NCBI RefSeq assembly: GCF_902459585.1
Contig: NZ_CABPSC010000003.1
Span: forward strand, 124,001-188,000
DNA: 64,000 nt
Direction of reading: 5' to 3'
DNA from: Pandoraea nosoerga
Lineage (GTDB): Bacteria; Pseudomonadota; Gammaproteobacteria; Burkholderiales; Burkholderiaceae
Shown: positions 55,368 to 62,189 of the stretch, in pieces
Layout: each line of letters opens with the position of its first letter
How positions within the stretch are numbered: position 1 is the first letter of the stretch
The notes under the pieces: generated by a model
Seen by the model: only the letters and a program-made list of their open reading frames with translations
Told to the model about the DNA's origin: nothing
The model's database searches: none
Translations under genes and position numbers: made by a program

Positions 55368-55679
55368 TCAGTGCAACGCCTTTTCGCCCGGGCGCAGCGT
55401 CAAGACACGCACACCGTTCCCGGTGACAGCAACGGTATGCTCGAACTGAGCCGACAATTGCCCATCGCGCGTAACCACCGTCCAGCCGTCGTCCTCAGTT
55501 CGAATGGCACGTCGTCCTTGGTTCACCATCGGCTCTATGGTGAAAACCATGCCTTCGCGCAGTACTAGCCCCGTTCGCGGCTTGCCCCAGTGCAAAACCT
55601 GGGGGTCCTCGTGCATTTCACGACCGATACCGTGCCCACAGTATTCCCGGACGATCGAATAGTTGAGTTTCGCATCGGC
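55368..55679 (-). pseudogene. map: C-terminal fragment of methionine aminopeptidase
   Basis: The frame [30 protein letters not shown] and [16 protein letters not shown] is the second half of type I MetAP, with the metal-binding His and both Glu residues. The N-terminal half is gone; at about 55,680 the frame runs into an oppositely oriented IS5-type remnant. It cannot encode an active enzyme. Confidence 0.85.
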
Positions 55680-55689
55680 CGAGTTTGCA

Positions 55690-55835
55690 GGCAGGAAACC
55701 GTGACCCGATGGAAAGCATTCCTGGGGCGTATGCAGGAAATTGTGCCGTGGAAGCTGCTGGCGAGTGTGATCGAGCCGTTCCAACGGAGGGCTGTTGAGT
55801 TCCATGCAGGGCATCGTCCCATTGGCTGGGGCGGA
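55690..55835 (+). pseudogene. N-terminal fragment of an IS5-family transposase
   Basis: Plus-strand frame with [20 protein letters not shown] and SVIEPF, matching the start of IS5-type transposases (FL..M...VPW..L..LIEP). The similarity ends after HRPIGW. It is joined to the map fragment on its left and to hydrolase sequence on its right. Confidence 0.6.
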
Positions 55836-55923
55836 TGCTTCTCATGGGCGCAACTACGTCCACCGCAGTCAATTCTTGCCGGAATAATAGCCGGAGGCAG
55901 TCGCGTGCAAGTTAGTCGAATTC

Positions 55924-56943
55924 TTAGGCTGACGAGTCTGCGATCGGCATGCCGGAAGCCCCTGTGCCCATAAGAAATGGAAGCATCGCTGCCAATACCT
56001 CTTCTGGCGACTCCTCCGGTTGAAGGTGGCCGCCCCGGATGGGTACGCCTTGGACGTTGTTGGCCCATCGGCACCAGATGTCGATGGGGGACGGGCCTTC
56101 CCACCCTTGTGGCCAAAGCACAAGCACGGGGCAGGACAGCTTCCTGCCTACGGCACGGTCGGCCGCATCGTAGGCGCGGTCCTCCTGCGCTGCTGCCCGA
56201 TAGTCCTCGCAGATGGCGTGCCGAACATCGGGATCTTGGAACGCACGCCGATAGGCCTCGAGAGCGAACGGCTCGACATTGCCCAGCCCGCCCGCCATAC
56301 GGGCCAGCGCAGCATCGATGAATGCCTGCGGGTCGGCGGACAGCAGCTTTTCCGGGAGCCCGAATGGCTGGGCCAGGAAGAACCAATGGAAATTGGTGCG
56401 TCCAAATCGTTCGTCCACCAGATCCCATGCATCCAGGGTCGGAATCACGGCCAGCGAGGCGAAGTGCGTCACATGCCCCGGGTAATCGAGCGCAAGGCGG
56501 TAGTGGTCCCAATCGGCTTCGTCCTGCGCGTAGAGCTGCACCACCCACGGGTTCTCGTCCAGTTCGTCGAAGGAGTCCTGCAGCGCATTCTCCAAGGCAT
56601 CGCGGGCCTGCCACAGCCAGGCGGTCTCGCGCCCTTCGGTACTGATCGGCTGCAACTCGAAGAACGCCGCCACCGATTGGCCATCTTCGAGCAGCATGCT
56701 CTTCGTGGCCGGCAGGTACTCGACCCAGGGCAGCAGGTCGGCGAAGGACGGCGCCACGTCGTAGAGCGCCGCGTGGTCGGCCCTCGTCGCGGGTCGCCGA
56801 TGATTCGACCCAAGGGCGGCGCCAGGTGCCTCGATGCCGTGCGCGGCAAGGCGGGCGACATGCTGCGTCCAGGCGTCCGGCTCGATGTCAGCCTGGACTG
56901 GCCTGGGGGCCGGACGACGCGGCCACGGCAGTCGCCAGCCCAT
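55924..56943 (-). CDS. In-frame fusion: N-terminus of TraC-like ATPase (TIGR03744) with C-terminal half of a haloacetate dehalogenase-like hydrolase
   Basis: A 339-residue open frame with two unrelated parts. Residues 1-148 (MGWRLPWPRRPAP start, FADLLPWVEYLPATKSMLLE, NPWVVQLYAQDEADWDHY) are the N-terminus of the ICE conjugative ATPase, which is normally over 900 residues. Residues 149-339 (RLALDYPGHVTHFASLAVIPT onward, GGHLQPEESPEEVL) are the C-terminal half of a dehalogenase-like alpha/beta hydrolase. The junction is near 56,500. All ATPase Walker motifs are lost and the hydrolase lacks its nucleophile, so neither function is expected. It overlaps the TIGR03751 gene by one base, so it is likely still translated. 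Confidence 0.88.
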   Translation of the reverse strand: MGWRLPWPRRPAPRPVQADIEPDAWTQHVARLAAHGIEAPGAALGSNHRRPATRADHAALYDVAPSFADLLPWVEYLPATKSMLLEDGQSVAAFFELQPISTEGRETAWLWQARDALENALQDSFDELDENPWVVQLYAQDEADWDHYRLALDYPGHVTHFASLAVIPTLDAWDLVDERFGRTNFHWFFLAQPFGLPEKLLSADPQAFIDAALARMAGGLGNVEPFALEAYRRAFQDPDVRHAICEDYRAAAQEDRAYDAADRAVGRKLSCPVLVLWPQGWEGPSPIDIWCRWANNVQGVPIRGGHLQPEESPEEVLAAMLPFLMGTGASGMPIADSSA

Positions 56944-57374
56944 CAGTAGTCCTCCAGCCGCTCGCCGGGCATCGCGTACTGCACGCGCTGGTGGAGCGGG
57001 AAGACGGTGCTGTAGCCGGGCACCGGTACCGGGTCGGAGCCGGCCAGGTGCGGAAAGACGTACATCACCAGATCGGGGTTCGGCAGTCGATGGAACTGTC
57101 GCTGGATCTCGTTCGCTGCCGTGCGGGTGTAGGCCGCGTTCCGGGCGGGCGCCGCGAGGGTGTCAGCGTCGGTCAGCGGACGGCGCAGGTCCTGGCGTGC
57201 GTCGAGCAGCAGGCGGCCGGCCTGGCCGCCGCTGTAGCCGCCAGTCTCGTGCTGCCAGATGTCCAGCATGGTGTGCTCGCCCCGGGGCAGCAGCTTTTCC
57301 GAGCTGGTGGCACAACCCGCGAGAACGGCGGCGGCGAGCAGGACAAGGGGGCGGTCAATCCAGGTCCGACGCAT
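56943..57374 (-). CDS. ICE conjugal transfer lipoprotein, TIGR03751 family
   Basis: A 143-residue lipoprotein. The lipobox LAGC is at about residue 21, after LVLLAAAVLAG. MLDIWQHETGGYSGGQAGRLLLD and HRLPNPDLVMYVFPHLAG are typical. It functions as the TraV-like outer-membrane lipoprotein of the secretion channel. Its 5' end overlaps the TIGR03752 gene by 20 bp, and its stop overlaps the fusion gene start. Confidence 0.92.
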   Translation of the reverse strand: MRRTWIDRPLVLLAAAVLAGCATSSEKLLPRGEHTMLDIWQHETGGYSGGQAGRLLLDARQDLRRPLTDADTLAAPARNAAYTRTAANEIQRQFHRLPNPDLVMYVFPHLAGSDPVPVPGYSTVFPLHQRVQYAMPGERLEDY

Positions 57375-58776
57375 GTGCTTCTCCCATGAGGTGATTCACC
57401 CGGCGCCCCTTGGCGTCGTGGTCGATGGCGATCGGCTGCTCCAGGTGCACGGCCACCCTGGCGCCGGGCTGCACGTAGACCGCGGCGAAGGCCTGGCCGT
57501 AGAGCTTGTTGACCCAGTCGGCCATGTCGCGCACGCCACCGGCCAGGATGCGGCCCATGGCCTCGTTGCCCGAAATGCCGACCGTGCCCAGCGAACCGCT
57601 GTTGTTGGCGACCACGGCCACGCTGCCGTTGTCGGACTTGATGAGCGAGGCGGCGCCCGCGCCGGCCGCGGTGATCAACGCCTGCGATCCCAGGTACTGC
57701 TGGGCATTGCTGCGCCGCTCGCCCGAGACGCACGGGATGCCGTAGGGATCGCTGATCCAGCCCAGGCCGTCCAGCAGACTGGTGCTGTTCTGGCTTCGAC
57801 TGCGCTTGCCGTCGTCCTCCGGCACCGTGCGGATGGTGCCGTCGCTGAACACGAAGGTGATGGAACGGACCTGCCCACGCACGCACGAGAGCGTCCAGTC
57901 GCCCGAGGCCGTGCCGCTGACCACCGCACCGGCCACGTCGGGAATCTCGATGCCGTTGGCCGCCAGGTTGTCGGCCCCGATCAGCACCTTGAAGGGAAAC
58001 GGGTCGTTGACGGTGCCGTCGATGGGAATGCGACCGATCAGCGCGGTCATGGCGACCGAGCCCATCAGCGTGGCATTGGCGGGCACCGTATAGACCGCCT
58101 GGGTGGTGCCGCCAACGGCCTGAGCCGTCCTGTCGCTGACGGTCTCCGCCGCGGCCGACAGTTCCGGCGAGGCCGGGCCGAAGCTGGAGGGAAATCCCGG
58201 CAAGCGCTGGCCGCCGGCCGAACCGCCCTTGGGATCGGGCCGGGCGTCATCCGGTTCGATCCAGCGCATGCCGCCATCCTTGAGCGGCCCGCCGTCATGC
58301 CCGTCCAGTCCAAGGCCGATCGGAAGGTCGGCGGCATCGCCCTTGCCGGACAGCCCGTCCAGGCGGCGCTGCAATTCCTGCATCAGCCCTTGCGTCTGCT
58401 GCCGGTCGCTGGCGGCCTGGGTTCGCTCCTGTTCCAGGCGGCGGCGTTCGCTGTCGAGGGCATTCTGGATGCGCTGGTCGATCGCACCCTCGCGGGTACG
58501 CAGGCGCTCGTTCTCCGCCTTGTGCTGGCGGTTGTCGCTCAGCGCAGCCTGCAACTCGCTGCGGAGCTGCTTGACCTGCGCGACCAGGGTAGCGACGGTA
58601 TCGCGCGGGGTGTCGCCCGCGATGCCGAGCGCCTTCATTTCCTCGGGAGTGAGCTGCCCGGGGACATCCGGCTGGCCAGGTGCAGCGTCACTGCCCGAGA
58701 ACAGCCTGGCACCGACGACCACCAGCAACAATGCCATCGGAATCAGCAGCCACTTCAACAGGGGATTACTCCTCAT
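57355..58776 (-). CDS. ICE secretion protein, TIGR03752 family (TraB/VirB10-like)
   Basis: A 473-residue inner-membrane-anchored protein. One transmembrane helix (about 8-28) is followed by a coiled coil (about 65-155, LSDNRQHKAENERLRTREG) and a VirB10-like C-domain (TLMGSVAMTALIGRIPIDGTV, FVFSDGTIRTV). It spans the periplasm in the transfer channel. The start at 58776 is preferred; the earlier in-frame start gives an unconserved leader. Confidence 0.92.
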   Translation of the reverse strand: MRSNPLLKWLLIPMALLLVVVGARLFSGSDAAPGQPDVPGQLTPEEMKALGIAGDTPRDTVATLVAQVKQLRSELQAALSDNRQHKAENERLRTREGAIDQRIQNALDSERRRLEQERTQAASDRQQTQGLMQELQRRLDGLSGKGDAADLPIGLGLDGHDGGPLKDGGMRWIEPDDARPDPKGGSAGGQRLPGFPSSFGPASPELSAAAETVSDRTAQAVGGTTQAVYTVPANATLMGSVAMTALIGRIPIDGTVNDPFPFKVLIGADNLAANGIEIPDVAGAVVSGTASGDWTLSCVRGQVRSITFVFSDGTIRTVPEDDGKRSRSQNSTSLLDGLGWISDPYGIPCVSGERRSNAQQYLGSQALITAAGAGAASLIKSDNGSVAVVANNSGSLGTVGISGNEAMGRILAGGVRDMADWVNKLYGQAFAAVYVQPGARVAVHLEQPIAIDHDAKGRRVNHLMGEAHASDLD

Positions 58777-59653
58777 CGGACGTCCTCCCCGCAGCGGCGG
58801 CCGGCGGCAGGTTCGTGCCGGCATCGATGGGGCCGAGCACCGGCATCAGCGACTCGGCCAGGCCACGGCCGCGCGTGACCAGGTAGACCACCGTGGTGTC
58901 GGTCGAAGCGCCCGCCGGCCCCAGGTCGGGATGCTGGAAGGTCGCGGCAACGAAGTCGCCCTGCAGCGCCCTTGGATCGAGATCGATACGGTGAGGCGAG
59001 GTGTTGGTCAGGCGCACCGCGGTGACCCACTGGTCTTCGAGTCGCCAGGCCGCCAGCGCCCGCGCCTTGAGCGGCAGCGTTGGCAGCAGTGTGTCCAGCG
59101 CGAGCGGGCGCCGCAGCGGCACGCGCCCGATGCCGGCCACGGGCTCGACGGTGCGCAGCGGTGCGTAAAGGTTCTGCGCCGCGTAGCGCGTCAGGACAAC
59201 GGTTATCGGCGTTTGCCGACGCTTCGCGGTATGCGCTGCCTGGGCTGAACCGGCGGCTGTGTCTTCGCTGGCTTCCTCGGCGGCATCCTGCAGGACGATG
59301 CGTACAGGCTCCAGCGGCTGCTCGCCTTCCCGTGCGTCCGTGGCTGTGATGTCGACCAGTACGATGGCGCCGGATTCCACGTCCTGCAACTGCAGCCGCG
59401 TCGGCGCGATGGCCTCGCTGGCGCGCAGGTAGATGGCGCCGCCCGCGCTCTGCACGCGCAGCCGCTCGCCCAGGCTCGGGGGCAGGCCGACACGCACGTT
59501 GCGGTCGATGAAGACCACGCGCTCCTGGCCGACGACCAGCGGGACGGACAGCGGCAACCGCTGCCAGCGCAGGATCTCGATGGCATGGCTGTCCGGCACC
59601 AGGCCGAAGCCAAGGGCCAGGCTCGCCACGATGGCGAAGACGTGGTGTTTCAC
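58766..59653 (-). CDS. ICE secretion protein, TIGR03749 family (TraK-like)
   Basis: A 295-residue periplasmic protein with signal peptide (about 1-24, ending SHAIEILRW). The TIGR03749/TraK pattern is visible in RLPLSVPLVVGQERVVFID and RYAAQNLYAPLRTV. It overlaps the next gene by 11 bp. It would be the VirB9-like component of the outer-membrane complex. Confidence 0.92.
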   Translation of the reverse strand: MKHHVFAIVASLALGFGLVPDSHAIEILRWQRLPLSVPLVVGQERVVFIDRNVRVGLPPSLGERLRVQSAGGAIYLRASEAIAPTRLQLQDVESGAIVLVDITATDAREGEQPLEPVRIVLQDAAEEASEDTAAGSAQAAHTAKRRQTPITVVLTRYAAQNLYAPLRTVEPVAGIGRVPLRRPLALDTLLPTLPLKARALAAWRLEDQWVTAVRLTNTSPHRIDLDPRALQGDFVAATFQHPDLGPAGASTDTTVVYLVTRGRGLAESLMPVLGPIDAGTNLPPAAAAGRTSDEE

Positions 59654-60339
59654 GGGTTGCCTCCCTGCGAAAGGCCGCCGCCGGGCGTGCCGGACGGAGG
59701 CACTGCCGGCGACGGTGCCTCAATCCGCTGCGGCGCGCCGTCATAGCAGTCCAGCGCAAGGCCGAAGGGGTTGTGCTGGGGATCGACGTCCAGCCGCACC
59801 ACTTTCAGCGGATAGCGCACCAGGGCCCGCTTGACCTGCTCGGCGCCGTAGTACTCGTCCGCGCTGACATCGAGCGTGACGATCCAGTCGCGGCTGGAAA
59901 CCGTCTTCACCCGCATCGTGGGGTTGTCGCCAAAGCCGCGCCCCGGAATCTCGTAGATGCCGCGCACCCGCTGGCGCAGTTCGCCGCTGCTGCGCCGGTG
60001 CTCGTAGTCCTGGCGCAGGAAGGCCTGGCAGGCCGGTGTGAAATAGGCCGACAGCGCGTGGAGGTTGCGCGGGTAGTCCTGTTCGCCATCCGTCGGCCAG
60101 CGCTGGACCTGCTGCCAGACGTAGAAGGCGAAGGCATAGACACTCTCGGGCGGCACGTCCCACCATGCGCGGGTGCTGCCCGAGCGCAGATCGGGGGGCA
60201 CGTGGATCGTCAGTTGCCTCGGCGCACTCCACCAGCCGAAACCGAGCAGCAGCGCCACCACGAACAACGCGCCGGCGCCCAGGCGCAGCGTGCGCACATG
60301 GGCCTGCAGGTGATGGACTTCGTTCCTGAAACGGCTCAT
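59650..60339 (-). CDS. ICE secretion protein, TIGR03746 family (TraE-like)
   Basis: A 229-residue protein with one N-terminal transmembrane helix (about 20-40, GAGALFVVALLLGFGWW) and a periplasmic domain (WDVPPESVYAFAFYVWQQVQRW, YYGAEQVKRALVRYPLKVVRLDVD). It is the TraE/VirB5-8-like member of the channel. It overlaps its neighbours by 4 bp on both sides. Confidence 0.92.
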   Translation of the reverse strand: MSRFRNEVHHLQAHVRTLRLGAGALFVVALLLGFGWWSAPRQLTIHVPPDLRSGSTRAWWDVPPESVYAFAFYVWQQVQRWPTDGEQDYPRNLHALSAYFTPACQAFLRQDYEHRRSSGELRQRVRGIYEIPGRGFGDNPTMRVKTVSSRDWIVTLDVSADEYYGAEQVKRALVRYPLKVVRLDVDPQHNPFGLALDCYDGAPQRIEAPSPAVPPSGTPGGGLSQGGNP

Positions 60340-60746
60340 GAGGCGGCTGCTCCGCGTGAGCGCCGGGTAGTCCAGTACCCCGAACGCGTGATGAGACGGT
60401 GCCCACCGAGCCAGGGCGCTGCCAGCGGATGGCGCAGCGCCAGGCGCCACTGCAGTTGCCGGTACAGCCAGGTATCCGGGCGGCCGCGCTTCTGCCGGCG
60501 CAGGAAGCCGCCACCACCGAACACGCCAGCCGCCACGCCGGCCACGATCAAGGTCGGCACCATGGCGACGCTGTGCGTGGCCCAGGCCAGCGGCACGCCG
60601 GCGATGAACCCCACCACTGCGGACAGACCGGCGCAGATCCAGAGTTCGTCGGCGGTCAGGCCCCTCACCACCACGGGCTGGCGGTTCAGCCTGTGCGGCA
60701 GGAAGGTCACCAACCCGTCACGCGCGATATCGTTCAAGGCAGCCAT
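60336..60746 (-). CDS. ICE secretion protein, TIGR03750 family (TraL-like)
   Basis: A 136-residue protein with two central transmembrane helices (about 36-58 and 62-82) and LNRQPVVVRGLTADELW before them. The basic C-terminal half has PDTWLYRQLQWRLALRHP. It is the TraL/VirB3-like pilus-assembly protein. Confidence 0.92.
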   Translation of the reverse strand: MAALNDIARDGLVTFLPHRLNRQPVVVRGLTADELWICAGLSAVVGFIAGVPLAWATHSVAMVPTLIVAGVAAGVFGGGGFLRRQKRGRPDTWLYRQLQWRLALRHPLAAPWLGGHRLITRSGYWTTRRSRGAAAS

Positions 60747-60752
60747 CGCCGA

Positions 60753-61112
60753 TCAGAGCACGCCGGTGGCCTTGGTCAGCAGCCAGATGCCGACCACCAG
60801 CAGGATCGCACCCACGGCGACCGTCAGGCCGAACTGGCCCCAGGTGGCGCGGCCGGTATGGATTTCCGAGTAGCGCGTATAGGCGTGGTAGCACACGCCG
60901 ACGAACATCGAGGCGACCACCAGCAGCGCGACCAGCAGCACGATGTCGTAGCCGTAGTTCTGCAGCGTCTGCATGATGCCGCTGCCCTGGCCGCGCGACG
61001 GGTCCTCGATGGTCGGCAGGCCCTGCGCCCGGGCCGCCAACGGCAAACCCATCAGTGCCAGCGGCGCGAGGATGGTGGTGGCAACGCGATGGGGAATCGG
61101 ATGGGTCTTCAT
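60753..61112 (-). CDS. ICE pilin-like protein, TIGR03745 family
   Basis: A 119-residue protein with signal peptide (to about 30, AARAQG) and two hydrophobic helices (about 54-77 and 95-117), typical of a TraA/VirB2-type pilin. MQTLQNYGYDIVLLVALLVVA is characteristic of the family. It lies 6 bp upstream of the TIGR03750 gene. Confidence 0.92.
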   Translation of the reverse strand: MKTHPIPHRVATTILAPLALMGLPLAARAQGLPTIEDPSRGQGSGIMQTLQNYGYDIVLLVALLVVASMFVGVCYHAYTRYSEIHTGRATWGQFGLTVAVGAILLVVGIWLLTKATGVL

Positions 61113-61135
61113 GGCGGTAGGGCCTTTCGTGGTGG

Positions 61136-61369
61136 TCAGGACAAGAGGAAATAGGTCAGCACCAGGTACATCGCGACGAATCGCACGACGACACCCAGGA
61201 ACTGGCGCTGGGACAGGCGCTGTTCGGCCCACCCGGTGTAGGCGGTACGCATCGCCCACACGCCCCATAGGAGCAGGACGGCGAACACCAGACCGAGCAC
61301 CACCGTGGCCACGGAGGCGGGGGCGAAGCCGCCATTGGCCTGGAAGGCGCTGACCTGGGCGGCGTTCAT
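61136..61369 (-). CDS. ICE membrane protein, TIGR03758 family
   Basis: A 77-residue protein with two transmembrane helices (about 20-42 and 58-76). FQANGGFAPASVATVVLGLVF is the family signature. It overlaps the RAQPRD gene by 4 bp. It is probably a second pilin-like subunit. Confidence 0.92.
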   Translation of the reverse strand: MNAAQVSAFQANGGFAPASVATVVLGLVFAVLLLWGVWAMRTAYTGWAEQRLSQRQFLGVVVRFVAMYLVLTYFLLS

Positions 61370-61716
61370 TGGGGTGCCTCCTCGTCGGAGGGCGGGCAGG
61401 ACTGGCGGTAGTCACCGGACAGCTCGACCGGATCGCGCGGCTGGGCGCGCGGCGGCGTCAGGTAGTCCTGGATGCCCGCCCGGATGCGCTGGAGGTCCTT
61501 GCGCAGGCGGGCATGGTCGAAGTGGTAGCGGGCGCGCTCCTGCGGAGCGGTATGGGCGGCGTGCTCGGCCAGGCGATCGATCAGGTCGAGCTGGCGAACC
61601 AGGGCCGCAAGCTGCTCGCGTTCGATGCCATCGTCTGCTGCGGTGGCGGGTTGCCCGGCCGCAAGCAACATGGCCAGCAGCGACCATGCGAGCGTATAAC
61701 GGTTGGGTTGCGCCAT
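61366..61716 (-). CDS. ICE protein, RAQPRD family
   Basis: A 116-residue secreted protein. A signal peptide (to about residue 26, PATAADD) precedes a helical domain, and the diagnostic RAQPRDPVELSGDYR lies at about 89-103. It is the first gene in this window of the minus-strand pilus operon. Upstream (61717-61935) is a 219-bp intergenic region, then cargo genes reading the other way. Confidence 0.92.
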   Translation of the reverse strand: MAQPNRYTLAWSLLAMLLAAGQPATAADDGIEREQLAALVRQLDLIDRLAEHAAHTAPQERARYHFDHARLRKDLQRIRAGIQDYLTPPRAQPRDPVELSGDYRQSCPPSDEEAPQ

Positions 61717-61935
61717 CGAGCCATTCCCGTGAATGCGGATGGCCAGATGCTGTTCCGTCGCCGGCTTCGGTGCCGCCGTGAATGCGAAATGCGGTTCGAC
61801 CGGATTCCATCCGATAGCTGCTCATTCGGGGCTGGATGCGGCCGCCGATGATTGGTCATCGGCCGGGGTTCGTTGGTAGAATTGAGCAAACTTGGCAAGC
61901 GAAGGCTATGAAAGATCAACCGAGACGGTTTTCAG

Positions 61936-62136
61936 ATGACTGACGCCGAAAGCGAAATCCTGACGCTTGAAGAGGTCGCGGCATACCTAAAAGCCGGTAA
62001 GCGGACGGTCTATCGCCTGGCTCAAAGGGGAGAGATCCCGGCGTTCAAGTTGGGAGGGACGTGGCGCTTCCGGCGATCCGAGCTGGATCGCTGGATTGCT
62101 AGCAGCATTAGCAAGATGAAACCGGAGACGGACTGA
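61936..62136 (+). CDS. Excisionase-type helix-turn-helix protein
   Basis: A 66-residue MerR/Xis-like winged-helix protein: ILTLEEVAAYLKAGKRTVYRLAQRGEIPAFKLGGTWRFRRSELDRWI. It has one domain only. It is 53 bp upstream of the SNF2 helicase in the same direction. Such small proteins often sit at the head of restriction or defence clusters and may regulate them. Confidence 0.88.
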   Translation: MTDAESEILTLEEVAAYLKAGKRTVYRLAQRGEIPAFKLGGTWRFRRSELDRWIASSISKMKPETD

Positions 62137-62189
62137 GTCTGGAAAGGCTAGCAGCCGGCTACGCCTGAGACATAAGGGGGAGACCGCAG

